A stretch of DNA of 64,000 nucleotides from contig NZ_KB891940.1 in assembly GCF_000373585.1 (NCBI RefSeq), positions 1-64,000 of the forward strand. Direction: 5' to 3'. The translations under genes were made by a program, and so were the position numbers. This document shows, piece after piece, positions 25,364-34,452 of the stretch; within the stretch, counting starts at the first letter, position 1; every line of letters begins with the position of its first letter. The stretch comes from Streptomyces sp. MspMP-M5. Lineage in GTDB: Bacteria; Actinomycetota; Actinomycetes; Streptomycetales; Streptomycetaceae. The notes beneath the pieces were generated by a model. The model saw only the letters and a list, made by a program, of their open reading frames with translations, was not told the origin of the DNA and ran no database searches.

Positions 25364-27343
25364 ATGGCCCTCACCGGCACCCGGCCGCGACGGCTGCTGG
25401 TCGTCCTGGCCGTACTGTTCGGCGCGCTGACCGCGGGCATCGCCCCGGCGAGTGCGCACGCCGCACTGACCGGCAGCGATCCCGCGCCGGGCGCGGTCGT
25501 GGCGCACGCGCCCGAACAGGTCGCGCTCACCTTCTCCGAGGGCGTGGCCATGGGCGACGACTCGCTGCGCGTCCTGGACCCGCACGGCAAGCGGGTGGAC
25601 CGCGGCAAGCTGCGCGACCTGTGCAGCGGCACCGTCGTCAAGTACGCGGCGGGGCTGCCGCCGGGGCTCGCCGACGGGACGTACACCGTCGCCTGGCAGG
25701 CGGTCTCGGCGGACAGCCACCCGGTGTCCGGTGCCTTCACCTTCTCCATCGGGGCGCCGTCGAAGACGACCGCCGCCGTCCCCCAGCAGCAGGCCGGCGG
25801 CGGCCTGGTGGGCGCGCTCTACGAGAGCGCCCGCTACCTCGCCTACGCCGGGTTCGTGCTGCTGGCGGGCGGTGCGGCGTTCGTGCTGACGAGCCGGCCG
25901 GCCGCCGCCCGGGTGCGGTCGGTCCAGCGGCTGGTGGTCCGCGGCTGGGCGCTGCTGACCGGCGCCACGCTGGCGATGCTGCTGCTGCGCACCCCGTACA
26001 CCGGCTCCGGGAAGCTCGCCGACGTCCTCGACCTCGGCGGGCTCCAGCAGGTGCTGCTGACCAAGCCGGGCGCGGCGCTGCTCTGCCGACTGCTGCTGCT
26101 CGCGGCGGCGGCGCTGTTCGTGGCGGTGCTCTTCGGTGCGTACGCCCGGGCGCACGCACCGGACGCCACGGCGTCCGAGGCGTCCGCGTCCGCCGACGCC
26201 GTCAAGCGGCGCCGGGACCTCACGCTCGGGCTCGCCGTCGGCGGGGTGCTGGTCGCCGCCGGGCTCGCCACCACCTGGGCGGTCGCCGAGCACGCCTCGA
26301 CCGGGTTGCAGCCGGCCGTCGCCATGCCCGTCGACGTCCTGCACCTGCTCGCGGTCGCCGCCTGGCTCGGCGGGCTCGCGGCGCTGCTGGTGTCCCTGTA
26401 CTGGGGCCCGGCGGTCGAACGGACCGCCGTCCGCCGCTTCTCCCGGATCGCCTTCGGCTCCGTCCTGGTCCTGGTCGCCACCGGTACGTACCAGTCCTGG
26501 CGGCAGGTCGGCTCCTGGCACGCGCTGACCGGCACCACGTACGGACGGCTGCTGCTGCTCAAGGTGGGGCTGGTGCTGGTCATGGTGGCCGTCGCGGGCC
26601 TCTCCCGCCGGTGGACGGGCCGGCTGACGGCCACCACGGCCACCGACGAAACGGCGGCGCGTACGGAGCGGCAGCAGACGGAACCCGCCGCCGCCCTCGC
26701 CTCCGGCGCCGAGCCCACCCCCCGTTCCGCCCCCACCGCCCCCGCCACCTCAGCACCCCCCGCCGACCCCGCCCGGGCCGCCCAACTCGCCCGTCAGCAG
26801 GCCGCGTTGACCACCGCCCGCAAGAAGCGGGTCCGGGACGCCGACCCAGTGCGGCTGGGGCTGCGGCGGTCCGTCCTGACCGAGGCCGGTATCGCGGCGG
26901 TGCTGCTCGCGGTGACCACCGCGCTGACCACCACCGAGCCGGCCCGTACCGAGGAGGCCGTCAAGGCCACCACCGCCGGCCGGGCCACCGACGCCAACCA
27001 GCCCCAGGTGCTGACCGTCCCGTTCGACACCGGCAGCCCGGGCGGCAAGGGCACCGCCCGCCTCGACCTCGACCCGGGGCACAGCGGCGGCGGCAACGAA
27101 CTGCGGCTGCGGATCGCCGACCCGTCGGGCAAGGCCCGCGACATCCCCGAGGTGAAGGTCTCCTTCACGCTCGGCGCGAAGAAGCTGGGGCCGCTCCCGG
27201 TCGCGCTGCGCCACAGCGGGACCGGCCACTGGACCGCGAGCGGCGTCCAACTCCCGGTCCCCGGGCGGTGGCAGCTCGCACTGCTCGTCCGGACCTCCGA
27301 CTTCGACCAGGTGACCGAGACCAGGAACGTGACAATCAACTGA
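25364..27343 (+). CDS. CopC-CopD fusion copper transport/resistance protein
   Basis: A 659-residue fusion. A signal peptide (LLVVLAVLFGALTAGIAPASA) ends directly before His (SAHAALTGSDPAPG), the Cu(II)-binding N-terminus of CopC. The CopC domain runs to about residue 130 and includes SADSHPVSGAF. Eight or so membrane helices of the CopD type span 145-430 (for example YESARYLAYAGFVLLAGG). A charged, Ala-rich linker (about 430-500), another helix, and an outward beta domain (VLTVPFDTGSPGGKG ... LLVRTSDFDQVTET) complete it. ATG 25364 was chosen for GGGGAG 8 nt upstream; 25337 is an alternative. It overlaps the DyP gene by one base. Confidence 0.9.
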   Translation: MALTGTRPRRLLVVLAVLFGALTAGIAPASAHAALTGSDPAPGAVVAHAPEQVALTFSEGVAMGDDSLRVLDPHGKRVDRGKLRDLCSGTVVKYAAGLPPGLADGTYTVAWQAVSADSHPVSGAFTFSIGAPSKTTAAVPQQQAGGGLVGALYESARYLAYAGFVLLAGGAAFVLTSRPAAARVRSVQRLVVRGWALLTGATLAMLLLRTPYTGSGKLADVLDLGGLQQVLLTKPGAALLCRLLLLAAAALFVAVLFGAYARAHAPDATASEASASADAVKRRRDLTLGLAVGGVLVAAGLATTWAVAEHASTGLQPAVAMPVDVLHLLAVAAWLGGLAALLVSLYWGPAVERTAVRRFSRIAFGSVLVLVATGTYQSWRQVGSWHALTGTTYGRLLLLKVGLVLVMVAVAGLSRRWTGRLTATTATDETAARTERQQTEPAAALASGAEPTPRSAPTAPATSAPPADPARAAQLARQQAALTTARKKRVRDADPVRLGLRRSVLTEAGIAAVLLAVTTALTTTEPARTEEAVKATTAGRATDANQPQVLTVPFDTGSPGGKGTARLDLDPGHSGGGNELRLRIADPSGKARDIPEVKVSFTLGAKKLGPLPVALRHSGTGHWTASGVQLPVPGRWQLALLVRTSDFDQVTETRNVTIN

Positions 27344-28638
27344 TGAGCAAGCAGCTGGACACCACGGCCGCGGCCCCGCACAAGCTCCCCGCCGCGGACG
27401 GCACCCCCCTGGAACTCTCCCGCCGCCGGCTCCTCGGGACCGTCGGCGCGGCCGGCGCCGCCGGGCTGGTCCTCGGCGGCGCCGGCGGCGCCCTCGGCAC
27501 CGCGGCCGCGCAGGACGACGCCCCGGAGGCACTGACCACGATCGGATCGACCGAGGTGGCGTTCCGGACGGCGGGCGCCAAGCAGCAGGCGGGCATCACC
27601 ACGCCGTTGCAGGCCAGCGGCCACCTCGTCGCCTTCGACCTGGCGCCCGGCGCCGGCCGCAAGGAAGCCGCCGCCCTGCTGCGCCGCTGGTCGCGGACGG
27701 CCCAGGAGCTGATGGCCGGACGCACCCCGGACGCCGACACCGGCGTGGCGCTGGACGCCGGACCGTCCTCGCTGACCGTCACCTTCGGCCTCGGCCACAG
27801 CTTCTTCGACCGGACCGGCCTGACCGCCCGCCGCCCGGTCCAGCTCGATCCGCTGCCGGACTTCTCCGCCGACGCCCTGGACCCCAAGCGCTCCGACGGC
27901 GACCTGTGGATCCAGATCGGCGCCGACGACGCGCTGGTCGCCTTCCACGCGCTGCGCACGCTCCAGAAGGAGGCGGCGGACACCGCCCGGCTGCGCTGGC
28001 AGATGAACGGCTTCAACCGCACCCCGGGCGCCACCGCGCACCCGATGACCGCCCGCAACCTCATGGGCCAGGTCGACGGCACCAACAACCCCAAGCCGTC
28101 CGAGCCGGACTTCGACCGCCGCATCTTCGTCGGGGCGGAGACCCAGCAGGAGTGGATGCGCGGCGGCTCCTACGCGGTGGTGCGCCGGATCCGGATGCTG
28201 CTGGACGACTGGGAGAAGCGCTCCCGGACCGAGCAGGAGCGGGTGATAGGCCGGCGCAAGAACAACGGCGCCCCGCTGACCGGCGGCACCGAGACCACCC
28301 CGATGAAGCTGGACGCCACCGGCCCCGACGGCCTCCCGGTGATCCCCGTCAACGCGCACGCCCGGATCGCCGCCCCGGAGGCCAACCAGGGCGCGGCGAT
28401 GCTGCGCCGCCCGTTCTCCTACCACGACGGCTTCCGCGAGGACGGCGCCCCGGACGCCGGGCTGCTCTTCGTCTGCTGGCAGGCCGACCCTCTGCGCGCC
28501 TTCACCCAGATCCAGCGGAAGCTGGACCGCGGCGACGCGCTCTCGCCGTTCCTGCGCCACGAGGCCAGCGGCCTGTACGCGGTGCCGCCGGCCCCGTCGT
28601 CCGGCGACTACGTGGCCCAGCCGCTGCTGGAGGGCTGA
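27343..28638 (+). CDS. Tat-exported dye-decolourising (DyP-type) peroxidase
   Basis: A 431-residue haem peroxidase of the EfeB/DtpA type. The twin-arginine signal SRRRLLGTVG with a hydrophobic core is at about 26-60. The catalytic GxxDG motif reads GQVDGTNNP (about 244-252); the haem-pocket segment with RRPFSYHDGF is near 370. Family members oxidise dyes and phenolics or act on iron porphyrin. Placement after copper chaperone genes matches the S. lividans DtpA-Sco-ECuC group, where it is linked to copper oxidase maturation. ATG 27343 shares a base with the copCD stop (TGATG). Confidence 0.94.
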   Translation: MSKQLDTTAAAPHKLPAADGTPLELSRRRLLGTVGAAGAAGLVLGGAGGALGTAAAQDDAPEALTTIGSTEVAFRTAGAKQQAGITTPLQASGHLVAFDLAPGAGRKEAAALLRRWSRTAQELMAGRTPDADTGVALDAGPSSLTVTFGLGHSFFDRTGLTARRPVQLDPLPDFSADALDPKRSDGDLWIQIGADDALVAFHALRTLQKEAADTARLRWQMNGFNRTPGATAHPMTARNLMGQVDGTNNPKPSEPDFDRRIFVGAETQQEWMRGGSYAVVRRIRMLLDDWEKRSRTEQERVIGRRKNNGAPLTGGTETTPMKLDATGPDGLPVIPVNAHARIAAPEANQGAAMLRRPFSYHDGFREDGAPDAGLLFVCWQADPLRAFTQIQRKLDRGDALSPFLRHEASGLYAVPPAPSSGDYVAQPLLEG

Positions 28639-28762
28639 CGGTCCGGCGGCAGGCGACCACTCCGCGGAACGCGTCCGCCCGCCGCCGGACCGCTCGGTAT
28701 CGTGACAAGGGCAGGGCGGAAGACGGCGGGGCGCTCCCGCAGGCAGGTGAGGGAGTCCACGG

Positions 28763-29689
28763 ATGTCGGTCAGTCGCTATACCTATCTCGGTCCCGCGGG
28801 CACGTTCACGGAGGCCGCGCTGCGCACCCTCCCCGAGGCGGCGACCCGCGAGCTGGTCCCGATGGTCTCGGTGCCCGCCGCCCTGGACGCCGTACGGGCC
28901 GGGGAGGCCGCGGCCGCGCTGGTGCCGATCGAGAACTCCGTCGAGGGCGGGGTGACCACCACCCTCGACGAACTGGCCTCCGGCGAACCGCTGATGATCT
29001 ACCGCGAGGTGCTGCTGCCGATCTCCTTCGCGCTCCTGGTGCGCCCGGGGACGGCGCTGGCCGACGTGAAGACGGTGACCGGCCACCCGGTCGCCCAGCC
29101 CCAGGTCCGCAAGTGGCTCTCGGCCCAACTCCCGGACGCCGTCTGGGAGTCGGCGGCCTCCAACGCCGACGGGGCGCGGCTGGTCCAGGAGGGCCGCTAC
29201 GACGGCGCGTTCGCCGGCGAGTTCGCGGCCGCCACCTACGGCCTGGAGCCGCTGGTCACCGACATCCACGACGCACAGAACGCCACCACCCGCTTCGTCC
29301 TGGTCGGCCGCCCGGCCCGGCCCGCGGCGCCCACCGGTGCGGACAAGACCTCGGTGGTGCTGTGGCTGGCCGCCGACCACCCGGGCGCGCTGCTGGAGCT
29401 GCTCCAGGAGTACGCGGTCCGCGGGGTCAACATGATGCGGATCGAGTCCCGGCCGACGGGCGAGGGCATCGGCCGCTACTGCTTCTCGGTGGACTGCGAG
29501 GGCCATGTCACCGACCGCCGGGTCGGCGAGGTCCTGATGGGCCTCAAGCGGGTCTGCCGCGAGGTGCGGTTCCTCGGCTCGTACCCGCGGGCGGACGAGG
29601 TGACCGCGAGCGTGCGGCCGCAGGTGACCGACGCGGCGTTCACCGAGGCGTCGGACTGGCTGGCGCGCTGCCTGGACGGCCGGGGCTGA
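28763..29689 (+). CDS. pheA: Prephenate dehydratase
   Basis: A 308-residue enzyme of phenylalanine synthesis, converting prephenate to phenylpyruvate. The catalytic PDT domain shows YLGPAGTFTEAA at the N-terminus, PIENSVEGG at about 54-62 and the NATTRFVLVG motif at about 173-182. A C-terminal ACT domain (about 195-280, with the ESRPT segment GVNMMRIESRPTG) senses phenylalanine. ATG 28763 follows a leader containing a good -10 (TATCGT near 28696). It is an independent unit after the DyP gene. Confidence 0.96.
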   Translation: MSVSRYTYLGPAGTFTEAALRTLPEAATRELVPMVSVPAALDAVRAGEAAAALVPIENSVEGGVTTTLDELASGEPLMIYREVLLPISFALLVRPGTALADVKTVTGHPVAQPQVRKWLSAQLPDAVWESAASNADGARLVQEGRYDGAFAGEFAAATYGLEPLVTDIHDAQNATTRFVLVGRPARPAAPTGADKTSVVLWLAADHPGALLELLQEYAVRGVNMMRIESRPTGEGIGRYCFSVDCEGHVTDRRVGEVLMGLKRVCREVRFLGSYPRADEVTASVRPQVTDAAFTEASDWLARCLDGRG

Positions 29690-30338
29690 GCCCCGCCGAC
29701 AGCCGCCTGCCGTTCGGATCACGGGCGGTGACCTGCGCCTTCGGCCGGGCCCGCGGTGCCGGTCCGGAGCGCCGTCCGGCCACCCCTCCGACTGTCCACA
29801 AAGTTATCCACAGGCCCGCTTCTCGACCTGTGGGTAAGTCGACATGCGAGCCGGACAGAGTCGACATATCCCTCTAGCGACCCCACACCCGTCCGCAGCC
29901 CCCCACAGTGGATCACCTCGGACCGCGTCAGCACAATTCCCGCGATCAATCCTTTAGGGCGAGGTAATCCCACACGAAAGAGTGCGTGAACGTGGTTTGG
30001 GCCGAGAATCCATAGGTGAGCATTTCGGACGCAGAATGATCAATTCCGGCTTCCACAGATCTCACGCACAGCCTGTGGATAAGAATCCGCCACCCCCTGC
30101 CCCCTGTGGACAACCCCCAGGGCGCGCCACCGAACCCCCGGAAACCCCCGCCGCGAATGCCCCCTTTCGCACCCCGTCCCAGAATTCGACAGGGCCTTAC
30201 GATGCGTCACCGCGACCGCCTCGCGGCATCACCGAACCTGATTCCCGGCAACGGAATAAATAACCGCAAATCGGGCATGTGGCCGTAGCTGCGAATATCA
30301 CGTCGAGTGCCGGCCGCCGCCCCCGGTAGCCTGGTGGG
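29690..30338. other. 650-bp intergenic region with a DnaA-box cluster
   Basis: No coding frame is convincing. Five 9-mers match or nearly match DnaA boxes: CTGTCCACA 29792-29800 (+), TTATCCACA 29804-29812 (+), TGTGGGTAA 29829-29837 (minus-strand box, one mismatch), TGTGGATAA 30074-30082 (exact, minus) and TGTGGACAA 30105-30113 (exact streptomycete consensus, minus). The sites point toward each other from both sides of an A/T-richer core (about 29930-30060). This suits a DnaA-titrating or replication-control locus rather than a simple promoter. Confidence 0.75.
30327..30332 (+). promoter_or_regulatory. -10 element of leaderless serS
   Basis: TAGCCT ends 6 nt before GTG 30339, and no Shine-Dalgarno is present, so the mRNA probably starts at the start codon. 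Confidence 0.55.
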
Positions 30339-31628
30339 GTGATTGACCTTCGACTGCTCCGTGAGGACCCCGACCGTGTGCGCGCCTCCCAGCGCGCCCG
30401 TGGAGAGGACGTCGCGCTCGTCGACGCACTGCTCTCCGCCGACGAGCGGCGCAGGTCGTCCGGCGTCCGCTTCGACGAGCTGCGCGCCGAGCAGAAGGCG
30501 CTCGGCAAGCTGATCCCCAAGGCCGGCGCCGAGGAGAAGGCCGAACTGCTGAAGAAGGCCGGCGAGCTGGCCGCCGCGGTCAAGGCCGCCGACGCCGCGC
30601 AGGACGAGGCCAAGGAAGAGACCCAGGCGCTGCTGAGCAAGCTCGGCAACATCGTCCACCCCGACGTCCCGGTGGGCGGCGAGGAGGACTTCACCGTCCT
30701 GGAGACGCACGGCACCGTCCGCGACTTCGCCGCCGAGGGCTTCACGCCCAAGGACCACCTGGAGATCGGCGAACTGCTCGGCGCCATCGACGTCGAGCGC
30801 GGCGCCAAGGTCTCCGGCTCGCGCTTCTACTACCTCACCGGCGTCGGCGCCCTGCTGGAGCTGGCGCTGGTCAACGCCGCCATCGCGCAGGCCACCGAGG
30901 CCGGCTTCACGCCGATGCTGACCCCGACCCTGGTCCGCCCGCGCGCCATGGAGGGCACCGGCTTCCTCGGCCAGGCCGCCGAGAACGTCTACTACCTCGA
31001 GCGCGACGACTACTACCTCGTCGGCACCTCCGAGGTCCCGCTCGCCGCGTACCACATGGACGAGATCGTCGACGCCGAGCAGCTGCCGCTGCGCTACGCC
31101 GGCTTCTCGCCGTGCTACCGCCGCGAGGCCGGCACCTACGGCAAGGACACCCGGGGCATCTTCCGGGTCCACCAGTTCGACAAGGTGGAGATGTTCTCCT
31201 ACGTCGCGCCGGAGGACGCCGAGGCCGAGCACCGGCGACTGCTGGAGTGGGAGAAGCAGTGGCTGACGGGCCTGGAGCTGCCGTTCCAGGTGATCGACGT
31301 CGCCACCGGCGATCTGGGCGCCTCCGCCTCCCGCAAGTTCGACTGCGAGGCGTGGATCCCGACCCAGGGCAAGTACCGCGAGCTGACCTCGGCGTCCAAC
31401 TGCAACGAGTTCCAGGCCCGCCGGCTCTCGGTCCGGATGCGGGAGACCACCGACGGCAAGCCGAAGGTCCGCCCGCTGGCGACGCTCAACGGCACGCTCT
31501 GCGCCGTCCCGCGGACCATCGTGGCGATCCTGGAGAACCACCAGCTGCCGGACGGCTCGGTCCGCGTCCCCGAGGTGCTCCGCCCGTACCTGGGCGGCCG
31601 TGAGGTGCTGGAGCCCGTCGCCAAGTGA
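30339..31628 (+). CDS. serS: Seryl-tRNA synthetase
   Basis: A 429-residue class IIa synthetase that charges tRNA-Ser; a tRNA-Ser(UGA) lies elsewhere in this window. The N-terminal antiparallel coiled-coil arm spans about 30-100 (charged LLKKAGELAAAVKAADAAQDEAKEE). The class II core has motif 2 (FSPCYRREAGTYGKDTRGIFRVHQF, residue 255 onward) and motif 3 (LNGTLCAVPRTIVAILENHQ). GTG 30339 fits a leaderless transcript. It overlaps the downstream HAD gene by four bases. Confidence 0.97.
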   Translation: MIDLRLLREDPDRVRASQRARGEDVALVDALLSADERRRSSGVRFDELRAEQKALGKLIPKAGAEEKAELLKKAGELAAAVKAADAAQDEAKEETQALLSKLGNIVHPDVPVGGEEDFTVLETHGTVRDFAAEGFTPKDHLEIGELLGAIDVERGAKVSGSRFYYLTGVGALLELALVNAAIAQATEAGFTPMLTPTLVRPRAMEGTGFLGQAAENVYYLERDDYYLVGTSEVPLAAYHMDEIVDAEQLPLRYAGFSPCYRREAGTYGKDTRGIFRVHQFDKVEMFSYVAPEDAEAEHRRLLEWEKQWLTGLELPFQVIDVATGDLGASASRKFDCEAWIPTQGKYRELTSASNCNEFQARRLSVRMRETTDGKPKVRPLATLNGTLCAVPRTIVAILENHQLPDGSVRVPEVLRPYLGGREVLEPVAK

Positions 31629-32449
31629 GTTCCCCAGCCCCGGCGGGTTCGCCGCTGCCGTACAAGCTCATCGCGACGGACCTCGACGGCACGCTGCTGC
31701 GCCACGACGAGTCCGTCTCCGCGCGCACCCGCCGGGCGCTCGCCGCGGCCACCGCGGCGGGCGCGGCGCACATCGTCGTCACCGGCCGCGCGGTGCCCTG
31801 GACCCGGCACATCCTCGACGCCCTGGACTACCAGGGCCTGGCGGTGTGCGGACAGGGCGCGCAGGTCTACCACGCCGGCGAGCGGCGGCTGCTGACGTCG
31901 GTGACGCTCGACCGGCAGCTGGCCGGCCTCGCGCTGTCCAAGATCGAGGCCGAGGTCGGCCCGCTCCACCTGGCGGCGAGCCGGGACGGCCTGGCCGGCG
32001 AGGTGCTGGTCGGCCCGGGCTACCAGGTCCAGGAGGGCCCGCTGCCCAGCCTGCCGATCGACGACCCCGACGAGCTGTGGTCCGCCCCGCTCAACAAGGT
32101 CTACCTCCAGCACCCGACGCTGGACGACGACGAGCTGGCCCGGGCCGCCCACCAGGTCGCCGGCGACCTCGTCGGCGTGGTGGTCGCCGGGCCGCGGATC
32201 GTCGAGCTGCTGCCGCTCGGCCTGACCAAGGCCACCGGGCTGTCGCTGGCCGCCCGCCGGCTGGGCATCACCGCCAAGGAGACCCTGGCGTTCGGCGACA
32301 TGCCCAACGACCTACCGATGTTCGGCTGGGCCGCGCACGGTGTGGCGATGGCCAACGCGCACGAGGACCTCAAGGCCGTCGCCGACGAGATCACGACCTC
32401 CAACGAGGACGACGGCGTCGCGGTGGTACTGGAGCGGCTCTACTCCTGA
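31625..32449 (+). CDS. HAD-superfamily (Cof-type) phosphatase
   Basis: A 274-residue type IIB HAD hydrolase. Motif I is ATDLDGTLL (about 18-26), motif II is VVTGR, and the C-terminal motif is FGDMPND with AMANAHEDL. The late segment TTSNEDDGVAVVLE matches sugar-phosphate or flavin-phosphate phosphatases of the Cof family; the substrate is unknown. GTG 31625 overlaps the serS stop (GTGA), so it is co-expressed with serS. A close paralogue lies at 60597. Confidence 0.92.
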   Translation: MSSPAPAGSPLPYKLIATDLDGTLLRHDESVSARTRRALAAATAAGAAHIVVTGRAVPWTRHILDALDYQGLAVCGQGAQVYHAGERRLLTSVTLDRQLAGLALSKIEAEVGPLHLAASRDGLAGEVLVGPGYQVQEGPLPSLPIDDPDELWSAPLNKVYLQHPTLDDDELARAAHQVAGDLVGVVVAGPRIVELLPLGLTKATGLSLAARRLGITAKETLAFGDMPNDLPMFGWAAHGVAMANAHEDLKAVADEITTSNEDDGVAVVLERLYS

Positions 32450-33249
32450 TGCCTCCCGGGCGGCGGCCCCGGCCGGTCCGCACCGCCGCCCGCGCCTGAC
32501 GCGTCACCGTCCGCCTCGTTGTCGTCCGTCGCGTCGCCGTCCGGTGTCCCGTCCTCGTCCGGCCTCCCGTCCTCCCGTGTCCCGTCGTCCCGCTCGTCCT
32601 CGTCGTCCGCCCCCAGGCGCCCCGCCGGGGTCAGCGGCCAGGCCGCGAAACCCAGCGCCAGCGCTATGGCGTGGCCGAAGTCCGTGAAGGTCGCCCCGGT
32701 CGCCAGCGGCACACCGAAGAACGTCAGTAGACCGACGAGATAGCCGTAGCGCCAGGGCGGGCGCAGCCGGTAGGTCAGCACGCCGGCCGCGGCGGCCAGG
32801 CCGTAGGAGACGCCGATGTCCACGACATGGGTCATCGAGCGCGGCAGCCGGTGGCCCTCGATGGCCAGCAGCACCAGCTCCTGACTGGCCAGGGTGGCCG
32901 CGACATGCGCCGCGCCGACCGTCAGCAGCCAACGCCAACTGCCCATCCACCGCTCGACGTTGGCGTGCACCAGCTCGAACATCACCACGTAGAGCAGGAA
33001 CGACCCCGGCTGCTCGATCCAGAATCCGCTGATCAGCAGCGAGGGCACCGGATGCTCGTTCAGCTCGTGGATGTTGCTGCTGGTGCGGTGCAGCAGGAAC
33101 TGCTCCAGCCCCTCGGAGGCCGAGGCGATCACGAGGCTGGTGATGCCGATGATCAGCAGCCAGATGTGTGTCCCGGGTGTGGAACGCACCCAGTCCCAGA
33201 CCCAGTTCCTCGCCCGGTCCGCCAGGACCCGGGGTGGCGGTGGCTTCAT
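32440..33249 (-). CDS. Rhomboid-like membrane protein
   Basis: A 269-residue protein with about six membrane helices (HIWLLIIGITSLVIASAS, FLLYVVMFELVHANVERWMG, WLLTVGAAHVAATLASQELVLL, VDIGVSYGLAAAAGVLTY, YLVGLLTFFGVPLATG, GHAIALALGFAAW). HVVDIGVSYG and FGHAIAL recall the rhomboid-like family, but the canonical GxSG serine motif is not evident, so protease activity is doubtful. The C-terminus is a very acidic D/E/G-rich tail of about 55 residues. ATG 33249 has GAGGAG upstream and overlaps the stop of the AsnC-type gene. Its 3' end overlaps the HAD gene by 10 bp, convergently. Confidence 0.82.
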   Translation of the reverse strand: MKPPPPRVLADRARNWVWDWVRSTPGTHIWLLIIGITSLVIASASEGLEQFLLHRTSSNIHELNEHPVPSLLISGFWIEQPGSFLLYVVMFELVHANVERWMGSWRWLLTVGAAHVAATLASQELVLLAIEGHRLPRSMTHVVDIGVSYGLAAAAGVLTYRLRPPWRYGYLVGLLTFFGVPLATGATFTDFGHAIALALGFAAWPLTPAGRLGADDEDERDDGTREDGRPDEDGTPDGDATDDNEADGDASGAGGGADRPGPPPGRHQE

Positions 33250-34268
33250 CGGCGGCTCCTCGTGACGGTCGGGCCGAGCGCGAGATACGGGCCAGGCCCC
33301 TTGAGTTGCCGGATCCGGGGCGAGCTCTCCATGGTCCGTACCCCAGGGAGCGCCGCGATCCGGGTCGTCAGGTAGGTGTAGAGCGCGGCGGTGTCCCGGC
33401 ACAGTACCGACGCGAAGAGGTTGTGCGGTCCGGTGGTGGCACCGGCGAAGGCGACTTCCGGGTGCGCCGCCAACGCCTCGCCGGTGGCGGCGAGTTCGGC
33501 GGGAGCCACCGACAGCCACAGCCCGACCATCACCCCGAAGCCGAACAGCCGCAGGTCGTAGTCGACGTCGTAGTACAGGACGCCGTCCGCCCGCAGCGTC
33601 TCCAGCCGGCGGCGGACGGTGGTGGGCGACCAGCCGGTGGCCGCGGCGAGTTCGGCGAGCGGGGCCCGGCCGTCCCGGCCGAGCGCCTCGAACAGCCGCC
33701 GGTCACCGTCGGAGAGCTCCACCGGCCCGGAGGGCTGCCGGGGCGCCGGCGGGCTCAGCCGGGCGGACTCCTCGGCGGTCAGCGCCCCGGACTTGCTGAT
33801 CATGCTCTGCGGGCCGCCGTAGAACTCGTGCAGCAGGCAGTGCGCGGCCACCCCGACCACGCTCGGGGTGCGCGGCAGCTTCTGGAGCAGCAGCGCGTCG
33901 CTGTGCTCGCTGCTCGCCGACCGGCAGATCGCGGTGATCTCGGTGCCGCCGGACATCAGGTTCACCCAGGAGGTGTCCGGGCGGCGGGCCATCGCCTCGG
34001 CGACGGTCAGCGCGGCGTCCGGCGCGCACTGCACCCGCACCAGCCACTCCACCTCGCCCAGCGCCCGCGGCTCGGCCAGGCCCAGCACCCGCAGCCCGCC
34101 GGAGCCGCGGTGCCGGGTGTAGCGCCGGGCGACGGTCTGGTCGGAGACGCCCAGGACGGCGGCAATCCGGCTGAAGGGGGCCCGGCCGTCGGTCTGGAGG
34201 GCGTGGATCAGCCGCCGGTCGAGTGCGTCGAAGGGCGCGGGCCGGCCCGCGGTTCCGTCGGTTTTCAC
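33246..34268 (-). CDS. Double Lrp/AsnC family transcriptional regulator
   Basis: A 340-residue regulator with two tandem AsnC units. The first HTH (LDRRLIHALQTDGRAPFSRIAAVLGVSDQTVARRY, about 15-50) is followed by a ligand-type domain; a second HTH (GDRRLFEALGRDGRAPLAELAAATGWSPTTVRRRL) is at about 186-220 and a second domain ends the protein. Such fused Lrp proteins sense small metabolites, often amino acids. It is divergent from the DHA2 exporter, which is a likely target, and its TGA overlaps the ATG of the rhomboid-like gene. Confidence 0.9.
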   Translation of the reverse strand: MKTDGTAGRPAPFDALDRRLIHALQTDGRAPFSRIAAVLGVSDQTVARRYTRHRGSGGLRVLGLAEPRALGEVEWLVRVQCAPDAALTVAEAMARRPDTSWVNLMSGGTEITAICRSASSEHSDALLLQKLPRTPSVVGVAAHCLLHEFYGGPQSMISKSGALTAEESARLSPPAPRQPSGPVELSDGDRRLFEALGRDGRAPLAELAAATGWSPTTVRRRLETLRADGVLYYDVDYDLRLFGFGVMVGLWLSVAPAELAATGEALAAHPEVAFAGATTGPHNLFASVLCRDTAALYTYLTTRIAALPGVRTMESSPRIRQLKGPGPYLALGPTVTRSRR

Positions 34269-34452
34269 CGTTGGAGGCTAACCGGTGTCGGATTGCGCCG
34301 CCGGGAACGCCATGGCTGGGGGATCGGGCGGCGTCCCGCCGAGAGTGGGTCCCGGCCGGGCGCCCTGCCCGGCACCGCGGCCGAGTGCACCACCCGAGCA
34401 CCCCGCCCCACAGCTCACCGATCAAGCGCACCATCCGACGGAGGAAATGATC

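Noticed and set aside
32440..33249. Active rhomboid protease
   Set aside because: Membrane layout fits, but no GxSG serine motif is visible, so it is called rhomboid-like only.
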